The notes under the pieces: generated by a model
Databases searched by the model: none
What the model was told of the DNA's origin: nothing
What the model saw: the letters and a program-made list of their open reading frames with translations, nothing else
Program-made: the position numbers and the translations under genes
Part shown: piece after piece, positions 10,074 through 21,513 of the stretch
Layout of the letters: every line of letters starts with the position of its first letter
Position numbering within the stretch: the first letter of the stretch is position 1
Assembly: GCA_030247885.1 (NCBI GenBank)
Contig: JAPDRO010000015.1
Coordinates: 310,001 to 374,000, forward strand
DNA length: 64,000 bases
Direction: 5' to 3'
Source of the DNA: Taxawa tesnikishii (nom. ined.)
Taxonomy: Eukaryota; Ascomycota; Dothideomycetes; Dothideales

Positions 10074-11529
10074 ATGAAGCACGACGGTGGGTTGCAACCT
10101 CCTCCCATCCACCGCCGTCATGCGCGTCGTCGGTTGCAATCTGCACAAAGACACGAAACACTCGACTGACTGACGTGTTGCAGTCGTCCAAGTCCCTGCC
10201 ATACGGCCTTCTACCGCCACCGCACTCACTGTGCGTACCCCTCTTTCCTTCCCTTTTCGTGTTTTCCGAGTGCGCGCTTTCCGCATTAGGCATTGGGCAT
10301 TGGGCAGTGGGCAGTGGGCAGTGGGCAGTCAGCCTGTTCCCTAATCGATTGCCCGCACACACAAACGGCATCTGGTCTCCGTTGCAAAACGACCATGTTG
10401 TTGCTGTTCCTTGACGACAACGTTACCACACCGTCTCTGCAGAAGTACTCATGAGCCGAGTCATATAACAGGTCCTCTACACCATTCTCTACATCGCTCC
10501 CTTCTACCTCTCTCCCACGCTTCGCAGCACCACGCTGAGCGACCGCAATGCCATACCCGTGATCAAGGCGCGCATAAGCGCAGTATACCAAACATGCGCA
10601 ATCTGCACAGCCATCACTACATGCGTGCTCGTCTTCTACGGCCATGCTTCACTTCGAGACGTCTTGCGCCAGACCGGCATGTACCCTGCCCATCCTCTAG
10701 ACATCGCCCGGGCTATGTTGCTGGTGTGTACACTCTTCGCAGGACCTCTGTTCGAGAGTGTCATCGTCGAAGGAGGATGGAGGGAATGCACTTGGACCAA
10801 TTTCCGGGAGACCATGTTTGACAGCTGGCCTGGGTACAGAAACTTTGTGGTTGGGCCTGGGAGTGAGGAGCTGGTGTTCAGAGGGCTTGCCATTTCCCTC
10901 TTCCTGCTGGCTAAGGTATGTGGGTGCACCATCCACGTAGTGCTTCAGCGACAGTCATTTCTGTGAACTCACGAAGACCTTTCCCAGGACACTCCCCTCC
11001 ACATCACTTTTACAACCCCACTCATCTTTGGTCTCGCCCACCTGCATCACATCCACGAGTTCGTCATCCAGCACCAGTCGCTCGGCCAGTCGTACATCAG
11101 CGCCGCCCTCACCCCTCGCATCCTGATCCCAGGGCTCATCCGCTCCCTCTTCCAGTTCTGTTACACAACTCTCTTCGGCTGGATCGCCGCCTTCATCTAC
11201 CTGCGCACCGGCAATCTCTGGTCTTGCTGGCTGGCTCACACCTTCTGCAACTTCATGGGCTTACCCAGGGTCTGGGGAAAGTCGGACACGAGGTAGGTGA
11301 AGAGATCGAAAGGGTAGCAGAAGGCAAGCGGGATGGAGCAAGCGACGACGCCAGTTCTGGCGAGGGGCTGGATAACGTCAACGACAGGCTCAAGGCTGGT
11401 GCCCAAGGACAGAGGCTGGGCATACATTGGACGGTCGCGTACTACGCCCTTCTGGTTGCAGGCGCGTACGGGTTCTGGACGCTGCGCTGGTCGCTTACGG
11501 AGAGCAAGAGCGCTCTGACGCAGTTCTGA
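10074..11529 (+). CDS. RCE1: CAAX prenyl protease 2 (Rce1), ER membrane
   Basis: Removes the AAX tripeptide from farnesylated or geranylgeranylated proteins such as Ras and a-factor at the ER. Five exons: 10074-10086, 10184-10230, 10472-10915, 10988-11292 and 11355-11529, giving 327 aa, the normal size. The 13-bp first exon (MKHD) is chosen because it splices in frame to VPAIRPSTATALT and then to LYTILYIAPFYLSPTL, the usual N-terminal membrane segment. The catalytic Glu pair is in GPGSEELVFRG and the catalytic His residues in FGLAHLHHIHEF; a further motif FCYTTLFGWIAAFIYLRTG and HTFCNFMGLP follow. The last intron, 11293-11354, restores the frame into a final membrane helix before the stop. 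The 241-bp second intron holds a tandem repeat. The identification is firm; exon 1 is the least certain part. Confidence 0.93.
10283..10330. repeat. GCAGTGG/GCATTGG heptamer array inside RCE1 intron 2
   Basis: About six tandem copies of a seven-base unit, drifting from GCATTGG to GCAGTGG. Confidence 0.88.
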
Positions 11530-12419
11530 AGAAGAAGGAGGCAGGAGGTTGAAGGCGAGCATCCCTGGTTCAGAAGCAACGCTACCTACTAAAGGACGAT
11601 CCTTGTCGCACTCATCTGCGAGATGTCTGCAAGACTCCTCCAAGAACGCAGGGTTACAGGTAATCCATTACCATGATGAGGTTTCGCTCAGAACACTTGC
11701 TCAATCAAAATACTCCATCCCTTCTTGCAGATCGTGTTGAACAGCTACACCTTGTTTGCTAGTGTCGTGTAGCTGTCGTCACGGTAGAAATCTGGGATCA
11801 CGCTAGGAGCTTTATCGCCTTGGTGACTTAGTCCCGGAAAACGATGTCCGCCTTTCGCACTCGCTCTGTTCGGTGGTTCTCCCATAGCCGCCACCTTCAG
11901 AGCGCCCAGATACCCATGCTGAGGGCCAATAACGCCCCATTACCTGTAGCAATCGCACATCGGCCTCTGAAGGGGAAGCTACTGCTCTTTATGAATGTCC
12001 TTCTTACTAGTCTGAACGCTGACTTGGCTAGTGCAACCATCAGAGAGCAACCATCAACAGCATCAACGTTCAGTTTCCCTTTTCCTTTAGCATGGGGGTA
12101 TCAAGCGAGCGTGTTCTCTGTCAAGAACAAGAAAGAAAACAACAACGCAGGTGCGAAGGCCAACGCGGCTCGTCTTCCAAAGGCTTATAAACAGGTGAGA
12201 GTCAAAACAAAAAGTATGTCCGCCGAAAGGGAAAAATCCGTCACACGTTTCAGCAACGCATCAACGTTCCATCCTCGTCGGTCCTCCCGGACTCATGAGT
12301 CCGGCATCGAGCTCATGCACAAGGGGTGCACCGCCCAATTCCGAAGCCCCAGAAGCCCTGGTTTAGCAGCACGTCAGCTTCCGCGTTCATCCACCTCTCG
12401 AATAGAGAAAGGAAACAAC
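11530..12419. other. spacer between RCE1 and the cupredoxin gene
   Basis: A plus-strand frame starts at 11844 and stays open far into the next gene, but its second half is antisense to that gene and its composition is not protein-like. I regard the stretch as the two convergent 3' flanks. Confidence 0.45.
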
Positions 12420-12514
12420 TCACCTCAGCAACCTCTCCCTCTCCTTCGCCTGCTCCCTCGTCATCTCCAACCCGCCAAACCCAAACTGCTGCATCGGCGG
12501 GCTCCCAGGCGGGC

Positions 12515-12555
<41 letters not shown>

Positions 12556-13627
12556 CCCAAAAACGGCGTCCCGGGGCTCGAGCTCCTCACACTTCCGACA
12601 TCCTCCACGCCCGTCGCGGGACTCTTGTACTCGGATCCCGGCGCATAGGGCGGCAGGTTGCCGCTCCAGCGCTGGTCGGCATGCACGGGCACGAACGTGG
12701 CGCCGTGCGCTTGGTACATGGGTTGCATGTCGCGTGGGGGAAATTGGGAGTGCTGGGCGCGGTGTTGTGCTTGTTGTTGTTGTTAGGCGGTATCCCGCCT
12801 TCCCTGTGAGTGAGGGCCTGTTTGAGGCTGCGGCTGCGTCCGATGAAGTAGAATAGCGCGCCTAGGAGGGCGAGGGCGGCTGCGCCGCCGACGGCGATGC
12901 CGGCGATGGCGCCCACGCTGAGGCCGTGGTGGGGCTCTGCTGGTGCTGTTGTGGTGGGTGTGGCGGTCGCGGGCGGTGCGGTCACGACGACGGCGGTCAC
13001 GGTCGCGGTTGCGGTGAAGGCGAGGGATGAGGCAGAGGCGGCGGCTTCGTCGGGGAAGGGCTCGCCGGGTGTGAGCATGTAGTCTGCCTTGTGCGCGAGC
13101 GCGATCTGTTCTGTGATTTGGCTCGAGGAGTTCGGGTTGATGACGCCGACCATGCCTTCGTTGATACAGCTGCCAATGGCTGAGCAGTAGTAGAATACAG
13201 GCAAGGTATCGTTGATCGTGAGGTTCCATGTCGGCGGCTGGGGAGAGGTAATCAGAATGTTGCACGTTACAGCGAGATGGTTGACGGGGATAGAGAGAAG
13301 GGAAGAGGAAAAGGCGTGGGACGGGAGTATGGCAGATGCTCGACATACGTTATCAAGAATCTGAGAGACTGGAAAGTTTCCTGAGAAGAAGCCTGTACGG
13401 TTTGAGCCAAGGTCTTCATAGGGTATGCATGGGTAGCCATATTCGGATCTTATGACTGAGTGGTTTGTTGGGTAGAATCTGAAGGTCACAATGTCGCCCA
13501 CTGAGGCATTGAAACTCTTGGGATTGAAGGCATGGTCTCCTTTGCCGACCTCGACCGTGTGAATGGTTGGTGCACTGCTGGAAGTTGCTGACGCTCTGGC
13601 CGTGGCCAAGGCGGCGACGCTGCCCAT
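12420..13627 (-). CDS. extracellular serine-rich cupredoxin-domain membrane protein
   Basis: Exons 13627-13349 and 13237 onwards, joined by a 111-bp intron (GTATGT...CCCCAG). The N-terminal MGSVAALATARASA is a weak signal peptide. A cupredoxin fold follows: GDIVTFRFYPTNHSVIRSEYG, then WNLTINDTLPVFYYCSAIGSC and GMVGVINP. The second type-1 copper His (usually C-x4-H) is replaced by Ser, as in many fungal members, so copper binding is doubtful. A Ser/Thr/Ala-rich stalk leads to one membrane helix (GLSVGAIAGIAVGGAAALALLG). The frame then ends at 12587 with an unlikely Cys/Arg tail, whereas the adjacent frame to 12420 gives GATFVPVHADQRWSGNLPPY, 12 glutamines and LEMTREQAKERERLLR. One extra base in the G run 12736-12740 joins the two; I take the longer frame as real. 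Confidence 0.75.
12516..12552 (-). repeat. (CAG)n tract encoding polyglutamine
   Basis: Twelve CAG-type codons (CTG on the plus strand) in the cytoplasmic tail of the cupredoxin protein; likely length-variable. Confidence 0.85.
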
Positions 13628-15837
13628 AACTAGGAAGTGTTCAAACGGACGAAATGATGTAAGAAGGACAATGTAGGGTACAGAATCGAACCTGATCAAT
13701 GAGAACAGTGGGATTGTCTATCGAGAAAGGGAATGTTTCGGGACGTGCATATGAGAGAAGAAGGAAACGGGCCTGAGGCACACTTGAAGGAACGGGCACC
13801 CGAGACACCTACTCGATACAAGTGCAGCCTCGAAGACTAATGGCTCGCGACCATGACTAGCAAGTAATAACGCCTACCCTCCCTTCCCATGTCGAAGCCT
13901 CCGGTCAAGCAGCTATCCAGTTGATCCCTCGTCGCAGCCGTGCTGTACAAGCATCTGCGACACTCGTACCACCCTCAGATGCAAGCACCCCAAGCCACAA
14001 AGTAGCGGCCCGACTGTGGGCGGGCGGGTTCCTGATTGGACGGCTGTACGAACGCGCACGATGTATCTTCAGCTGATGCCGCCATGTCGTAGGTGTGCTG
14101 TAAGATCGAAGCGACATCTGGCTGCGCTTTGCTAATTTGGGGTAGAGGGTTGGCTTTTAGAAAGCGAGTTTGGCGAGGGCGGAGCTGAACGATCCGCGAG
14201 GGCTATCGAAATGGCTGCTCGTGTCAGCTGTGAGTGGCTGAATTGTCGGCCTGTATTCTTGCGGCTCCTTGGTTATACGATCGGGTTCATGCTTAGAACG
14301 TTGCAGTCCGTCTACAAAGGCTCTCGACTCTATCACATCGAAAAGTCTTCTGGCAAAGGCGCCAGCAGATATATCACCTGGGGAGAGGGCGTCCGCTCGT
14401 CAGCTTCTCGGCTTCTTAGGACCTTCGCCCACCTGTTTTCTGTACGCAGACCGATATTTGTAAGAACCCTTTGCTGTTGCAGGGTTTGCAACACACATGC
14501 CGAATGTTGTTGTCGGGGGATTGTTGGTGCGCGATGACCGCTTTGCTGTTGATGAGCTCCCCACGGCAATCCCGAAGACGTCGTCTGTCTCCTCGTCAGC
14601 TCCGAGACTGCACCACCACCACCGTGCGTCGCAATTCAGAGATAAAGAACGACGACTCCTGATTACGATATGGAAAAAGGCGCTTATCCGCCTCCATGCC
14701 CGCATGATCCATGGTTCCCAAGAGCCCTGTACTGTGTCTCTGTTCCGTGCTCGTAGATCTATCTTTCCAGAGCTGTGGTCTTATAAAAGCAGTCGTTACA
14801 GATTCACTCCAGAGTAATTGCAAACCGAGTGGGTTCCATATTTGTACGTTCCTTTTACACATGCTTCAGGGTTCGAGTAATCGTGTATCCAGAACAGCCG
14901 GCTCAGTAGCGGAGAGGCTGCGGTTGATTCTGCTTACAATGGCAGGCAAGACATGAACCCGTTGGGATAGTGTACGTCCCACAGACAAGTGGGAGCTTCG
15001 CCTCAAAAGACCAACGCATGGGAAAAAGCACTGAGAGGGCCACACGTAGGCGCCTCGAGCACGCAGAGTCCAGCTCGCTCGCTGCGTTTGTGTACACCTG
15101 TTCGGTTACTACGGCACAGATACCTGGGTCAATATATTTAAAGTGAGCCAGGCTAACGAAGGCGGTAAGGTTCCAGCGCCTCCCAAAATCTTTACCGTGC
15201 CGGCAGTTACGCGGGACTAGTGTACAACGTGTACTTGCAACTCGCCGTGCTTATCGGATTATGGTTCATGGAAGACAGCGCGTTTCCATCCACGAGGAGG
15301 TTCTCTTCGAAGAGCCAGTCTACCTGCCTGCCGGCCGTTTAAGCACACGGCATGTTCTCGCAATGTTGCTTTACAACCTTTGTGACGCCCTTGTCCTCAC
15401 TCAAGTGCCTGCCCGTCCTGGCATCTGGATTCTGCTTGCATCAATTCCATTGTTGCAGGGCAGGCGAATTACATCATCCAAGAGATGCGTATAGCGCCAT
15501 ATGCAAGACAAGGGCAAATCGAACACGGCAGCAGTACAACATTGTCCGTTCACCGAAAGCATACCGCATCATTCCGCCACCATCGACGGAAAACACGCCT
15601 TTGCCGCCATTGCAAGGTACAGAAGTAGACTCATATCCAGAGCCCCTTTCCATCTTACCCGCCCCTGTCTCTACGTATGCTCCTATCAGGATCAAGGCAT
15701 TGCTACACCACACCCCTCTCCGGGTTTTCCATATCGAGCCCGTTCATCATCATTCGAGTCGCGAACATCAAGGGCGCAGTTTGGACTCCCATGTAGCAGT
15801 GCAGGCGTTCACGGTGTTCCCGGCGGCGTTCGCGCTT
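13628..15837. other. 2.2-kb region without a supported gene
   Basis: It holds the promoter of the cupredoxin gene and the 3' flank of HDA1. Frames such as 14211-14537 and 15352-16128 on the plus strand lack recognisable domains, and the latter runs antisense into HDA1 exons. I see no RNA gene or mobile element. Confidence 0.4.
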
Positions 15838-18683
15838 CTAGCGGCGACCGGGGCTCAGTGGCTCCCTCTGCGCGAACCTCATTGGGCTCGCCAGGGCCGG
15901 GTTTCCAGGTACGACATCCCTCGCTGCGTTGCCGTTCATACTAGCAAGCTCATCCTCGCTATCCATCGGAACATTACCGGCCGCAATTTCTTGCCAGCCG
16001 TTGGAATCCCGCAGCATGCGCTCGGTGATCTGGGCCTTGTGCACCTGCAGCATGTCTTGCATATCCTCCTTGGAGGATCTCACGATCTCTCCGAACTTCT
16101 TTCGAGCTCTCTTTTGACTTCCCAGTAATTGTGCGTGGGTGAGATGAAGACGAGGGAGTGGTCGAAGTACCAATCGGCGAGGTAGTCATCGGTGGAGCTG
16201 TTGACGGCGTAGAGGGCCTGCTCTGAGATGAAGGAGAAGACGGTGGTGATCCGTTCGGTACAGCGCTCTGTGCGTGACGTATCAGCGGACTGCTGGGTGA
16301 TGGAGCAAGCAAAGAAAGAAGGGAGAGGAAGAACGGGGACGTACCGTGGGTCTTCATCAATTCTACAAGACTCTTGTAGGCGGCGCCAACGCCCATAAGA
16401 AAGACGTGAGTGCAGTCGGAGACCCTTGAACAAGGTCAGCCATCGGCGCCCGTTCTTCTAGTCTAGGCGGAACCCACTCTACATAGTTCTCCCACAGATA
16501 TTGAGCTACCTGGAATGTCTCTTTGAACGTGATGTCAGGTCTGTCGCCTTCTGAGTACTCATGATTCTCCTGTCCGAAACGTCAGCATTTGCAACAACGT
16601 GTGCGAAAGAGCAGCCTCACCTCCGACGCATCCGTAACGAATCTGGGCACGTTGATGTCCATAACGGCGAAGTCCTGTTCGACGGCCCATTCCACGTAGG
16701 TCTTCACAACATCAGTCTTTTACAGCGTCAGTGGGGTTTGGCAACGATCTGCTGTTGGGTCACGTACCAGCCACATATTGTGTAACTCCATGTTGCCTGT
16801 ACGCGGGTCAGGCTGGCCAAAAGCGCTAGGAGGATCATGGAAGATGAGAAGCAGAGGCCTTGCCTCAAGGTGATTTGATCTTGGAAGCCATTAGCATCGG
16901 CAGACGGACTGCGACACCCATCCAACTTACGTTGCTAAAACCTGGTTCTCGAAAGATACCGATAAGTTGTTTCTCGCGACGAAGACGGGTGTCAGCTTGT
17001 ATTTCTCCCATAATTCTTGAGCCTGGTATGAGCGTATGATGTCATGCATTCTCACGGCTCCAAGGCGAGGCAATCTGTCTGACGGGTCCTTGGGATGCAA
17101 GAACGGCCAGAACTTCCGTTGCTGCTGAAGGACCATCTGTACTGTATCCACTCCAACAGCAGAAGGTTCTGTTGAAAGAAAGCGCTCGGGAGCTTCCCCA
17201 TCAACGTCTTTGTTACGGCGAGCGCAGAGACTGCGATAGAACGCAGGTTGTACCCTCCTTCCAAGCAAACACAAATCTTGCCGTCGGCCAAAGACATGAG
17301 TGAATGTGTCATCTGAGCGTAGCCACCGGGGGACACGTGGCAGCGGCCCAGCATGTCACCCTCAGCGGCGTCGAAGCCAGCGGCGACAATGACGAAGTCT
17401 GGATCAAACTCCTGAGCGATAGGCATGACGATCTGTTGGAAGGCATATGCGTAATCTCCGTCACCCATGTTGTGCGTCTTCCATGGGATGTTGATGTTCT
17501 TTCCCAGACCAGGTCCTTCGCCGCAGTGCAGATGATCTCCATAATCACCTGAAGGATAGAACCTGCCGCCGAGGTGCACATGCAGTGAAATGTAGAGCAC
17601 GTTTGGGTCGTCGTAGAAAGCTCGTTGAATCCCGTTGCCGTGGTGGACATCCCAATCAACGATGAGGATCTTCCGACAAGCTTCGCCGTACTCTGCCTGC
17701 AGAGCTCTGGCAGCGATAGGGACGTTGTTGAAGAAACAGAATCCAGCTGGGTGGTCATGTTCTGCATGATGTCCTGGTGGGCGAATCACAGCAATCGAGT
17801 TTTTGACTTGCTTGTTCATGATGGCTCGACAGGCTTCTATCGCCCCTCCTGCCGAAAGCTTTGCGCACACTGGGGTCATCCTTGATAAGTAAACGGAGTC
17901 GAGGGTAACGCCCACTCTGTCGAGCCACTCGTTGTCCTGGTTGGCCAGATCCATCACCCAATTGTAGTGACGCTGGCTATGAACCGCACAGATCTCTTGT
18001 TGCGTAGCATACCGGGCTGATATGCGGCCCAGATAGTATTCTGAAGATGGACCAGGAGAATCGGCATCGTCAACAAGGCCTGCGTCCCTTAGCGCCGAGA
18101 TAATACTCCATATTCGACGTGGATCCTCCGGGTGCAGATCATTCTCCGTAGCAAGCGGCTCAACATGGAATCGCATCCGAACATCGTATACGAGGCCGGT
18201 CTGAGATGTAGCATATGGTAATGCAGCGAACTTCGGCTTCCGGACGACGATGACAGATGGCTTCTTCTCCTCTTTCACACCGTTGTGCAAGTCCGGTTTT
18301 TCGTAGAACGGCGTCGAGGCAGCGCGGTCGAAAGGTCTGCTGCCGGTATCTCCATTGGATACATGGACACTTGCGGTCGCAAAGTTCACTTCCGGGCTAA
18401 GGGACAATCCATTAGTCGGATACAGCAAATCAGCATCGGGAATGTCGGTATTTTGCAATCCCAACTCAGAAGGATCCACGGTCATCGGCATGTGCTGTTG
18501 GCGGCTGAGCTCAGTAGTGACTATCGCATCGGCCTCCTCCATGACCTGGTCCAGATCCTGGGTAGGCAGATCCATGATGTGCGGCGGACTCGTCTCTCGG
18601 TGACAGGATGTGTCTTGGCCGGGCGCCACCTGTGTCCAGTCACAACACCCACAGGGCTCTGTCTGTACTGGAAGAACCTCCAT
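15838..18683 (-). CDS. HDA1: class II histone deacetylase Hda1 with C-terminal Arb2 domain
   Basis: Removes acetyl groups from histone lysines in the nucleus; represses subtelomeric and secondary-metabolite genes in fungi. The first exon runs 18683-16931 and holds the deacetylase domain: RPPGHHAEHDHPAGFCFFNN, LIVDWDVHHGNG, the metal-binding Asp of AAGFDAAEGD, and the LEGGYNL loop. Further exons 16879-16768, 16716 to about 16619, about 16567-16478, 16424-16345 and 16267-15838 encode the Arb2-like tail (LLLIFHDPP, ADWYFDHSLVFISPTH, FGEIVRSSKEDMQDML). The product is about 780 aa. Two spots lose frame while the family sequence continues in the neighbouring frame: the C run at 17196-17199 (between KTLMG and APERFLSTEPS) and 16121-16123 (between HNYW and GSQKRARKKFG). 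Each needs one added base. Start could also be the internal Met 37 (MDLPTQDLDQ). Confidence 0.92.
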
Positions 18684-19639
18684 TAGCGGTGCTTTTCATC
18701 ATGATTTGCATTTATGTTCCCAAGTGTGGCACAAAACGAAATCCGAAGCATGTTGTGTTTAAGTCTCCAAGGAGTGCATTCCGTGAGCCAGTACAAAAAG
18801 TGAGATGACAATCGAAAGGGAGTACGAGATGGTAGCATGGCATAAGTGAGAGAGTGAAAGTGAGGTGTCTGGAGGGAGAAGCGCTGTGAAACGGGATCGG
18901 AGGAGACGCGCAACGCGCCGCTAGGAATGACACGATGCGTACTTTCGGTTTGTGAATCCCTCTATCGCGCCTTTACTCCATGTGTGTAGAAGCAAACAAT
19001 CCGAAGACACGTCGAATTAGAGACTGAAGTGAGGAGTATCTGAAGTTTGCTTTTGGTCGTCAGAGTGCGAGTGGAATAGTAGTATACTAAGAAACTAGAA
19101 GGTACAACAGTCGGGAAGGGCACCATGATGCCAAGAGCTTACATAACTAATCAAATAATGCTCGTTTTCATAATGTTTAGTTATCTATACTGTATTCAAA
19201 CACATGATACAAAGTATATCGATGCTCTACCTACTAAGGTTAAGTCGTCACACGTTAGGTTGTACTTTGCGTGTATCAAAAAATGTGTTGACTTGATTCT
19301 TTTGTAAGGCAATGCTAAAAATGAAAAACCGATCGAACGATTTATTTAGTTTACTGTGCGCTAATGGAAACTAGTTAGGTTTCTGTCAACCTCCATAATG
19401 CAGCTCACCGCAAGAGGCTAGTGATCCGTTCAGCCAAAATCTAAGTTACCGTACGCATACAGATGGCCGCTCCTGCTTTGCTACGAGAGCTGTAGGGTTA
19501 CGTGGCACAGCTGTTGAGAGTAACCATGAGATTTTTTAATCATTTGCCGCTGCAAATATGGGGTATCTAGAGAAAACACAATAAAACCATGATGGGTGCA
19601 CTGGCACCTCAATCAGCCCTCCACAACTTTCCCCACCTG
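18684..19639. other. AT-rich spacer between HDA1 and MED6
   Basis: From about 19130 to 19610 the DNA is clearly more AT-rich than its surroundings, with stop codons in all frames and no coding signal. It may be promoter DNA of HDA1 next to the 3' end of MED6, or the faint remains of an inserted element. No terminal repeats are visible. Confidence 0.45.
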
Positions 19640-20910
19640 TCAACCAGGCGTCTGAGCAGGTGTGTTTGTAACTGGCGATGTCGGCGCGGTCGTTGGCGAG
19701 GTAGGAGAAAGCGCAGTCTTGCTCTTCCTCCGCTTCGCCTTATCGCCCGTCTTCGGTTTCTTCGCCTTTGGTTCTGTAGTGGGGCTTTGCGCCTTCTCTG
19801 GTTTGGGCGATGCTGCTGGAGACGTATCCTTCGATTTCCGCTGCTCCTCTTCGGCCTTGATGGCAGCTTCTCGTTCCCTGGCTCGTGCAGCGGCGGCTTC
19901 AGCTTCGGCTTGGCGGGCGCGAAGATGCGCTTGGGAGGCGCTGAAGGTGAATGAGCCGGGAACGCCAAGCAGTGGATTTTCGTCCATGTATTCGTCGCCG
20001 TATTGGAGCATCAAATTGAGGCTTTCAGCCAAAGCTAATGTATCTCGAGGATCTGTGGCCTGGGCAGCATTTGCAGTGGATGCCTGAGCAGCGCCTGGAG
20101 CCGCGGATCCTGATCGGGAGCCTGTAGCTGTAGCGGCATGGGTAGGCGCGACACTACCTTCACGGCTGGGTTGTGCTAGGGATTGCTGCCCGGTGGATCT
20201 TGGTTGCGCAGGCGGGAAGTATGTATTTCCCGTCGCAGGAGTGAACAAAGGTAGAGGAGATGCCACGTTGAGGAAGCTGCTCAGAGAAGTCATAGCCGAC
20301 AACTGTCTGTAGGTCAGCAGTCGTACCATAACATATCCATTCCACATCCACGCACAAGGTGATTGCCCACGATGTCGTGCACCGACGGAGCCTGGTACAT
20401 GTTGTAGCCCATTTCCGAAGAGAGAATGTAGTATGTTCCAAGGACCGAAACCTCGTCCTCCCTGTCCTTTCTCTTGCGCCTGTCCAGCTTTCGTATGACC
20501 CAAACACCGCTGTCCTCTTTGTTTTCAGGATCCCCTATCGTCTGTGGCTCTTCTGCGACAACGTACTCGATGCCTGATATTTGGCGCAGTCTGTCCTCAA
20601 AGGCTACCCGGTTGAGACACATTTGCCACATAGTCCAGTTAGTTGCGGCTTGGCCCCAGAGCAAACCGTTCTTGCTGGTGCCGTCGAAGAAGGGAGTCTC
20701 GCGGATGATACCGTGTACTTGTGCTAGGTTAGTGAAGAATCAAAAGTACTCGCTGATGCACATACTGGAGTTTGGATGCAATCCGGGATATCGGGCTTGC
20801 TGTGGGTCATTCTGTCGTGACTCGTTCTCGTACCACTGGATGATGGGCCATGGTATAGTGAATTGAAGCTCGTCCAGAGGAACCCCATTGTATTTGTGCT
20901 TGTCTGTCAT
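19640..20910 (-). CDS. MED6: Mediator complex subunit 6
   Basis: Head-module subunit of Mediator, linking activators to RNA polymerase II in the nucleus. Three exons, 20910-20766, 20717-20356 and 20302-19640 (introns 48 and 53 bp), give 389 aa. The conserved N-terminal domain is complete: PLDELQFTIPWPIIQWY, IRETPFFDGTSKNG, then DREDEVSVLGTYYILSSEMG and MYQAPSVHDIVGNHLL. The C-terminal third is a charged Lys/Ala/Pro-rich tail (KAKKPKTGDKAKRRKSK) common in fungal Med6. All three exons are in frame without any correction. It is divergent from the pabAB gene, sharing about 600 bp of upstream DNA. Confidence 0.95.
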
Positions 20911-21513
20911 GTCGCTATCGCGCTGGACATAAGCTCATGGCAACTATGCAGCATCAGACGTAGTGAAATGATAGTATGGTATGATAAGAAGTGAGGAAGC
21001 GGATGCCTGTGCGATGGAATGTATCACATGTGAAAGTCGAAGTGAGGAGCGTCATCCCACCGTTTGGCAAGCGACTGTTCGGGCATATACTCTTAGGGCT
21101 GGATTAAGGTTACTGTACCTGCGCCGCTTAGTCCGGCCGGTGCTTAGATCCACTCGAGTCGTAAAAATCTCGTTGAACGGCGGGGAAGAAGAATCAACAA
21201 CATCGTCTCATCTTGCCTCCGTAGAAAGTATGTAGTCCTGTATACCAGTCTTAACACATCTCTCGAGCCACCTCCCATACCGTACAATCAGTGTTCGAGC
21301 TCCAATACACGCGCACACAACAGAAACACTCCAAGAATGTGGCAACTCTGAGTCAAACACGCAGTATCCCATGGTTTCCCACACGTCCAAGATCTCCTTT
21401 TCCCACCGGACTACCAGATTGTATCCTCATTAACATTGTCTTCCTCTACTGGATATCAAGACTCTACCCTTATAAGATACTTTGCCCTCACGAGAGGCTT
21501 TGAACCCGACGCC
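20911..21513. promoter_or_regulatory. shared upstream region of MED6 and pabAB
   Basis: The two genes start in opposite directions 603 bp apart with no gene between, so both promoters must lie here. I cannot point to specific factor sites. Confidence 0.5.

Noticed and set aside
11844-12809. 321-codon open frame on the plus strand
   Set aside because: Its second half is antisense to the cupredoxin gene and passes through the CTG repeat; the translated sequence shows no domain and an arbitrary composition.
15352-16128. 258-codon plus-strand frame
   Set aside because: Runs antisense into the last HDA1 exons, and the remainder has no recognisable feature.
17309-17767. Minus-strand frame inside HDA1
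   Set aside because: Out-of-frame shadow of the deacetylase domain.
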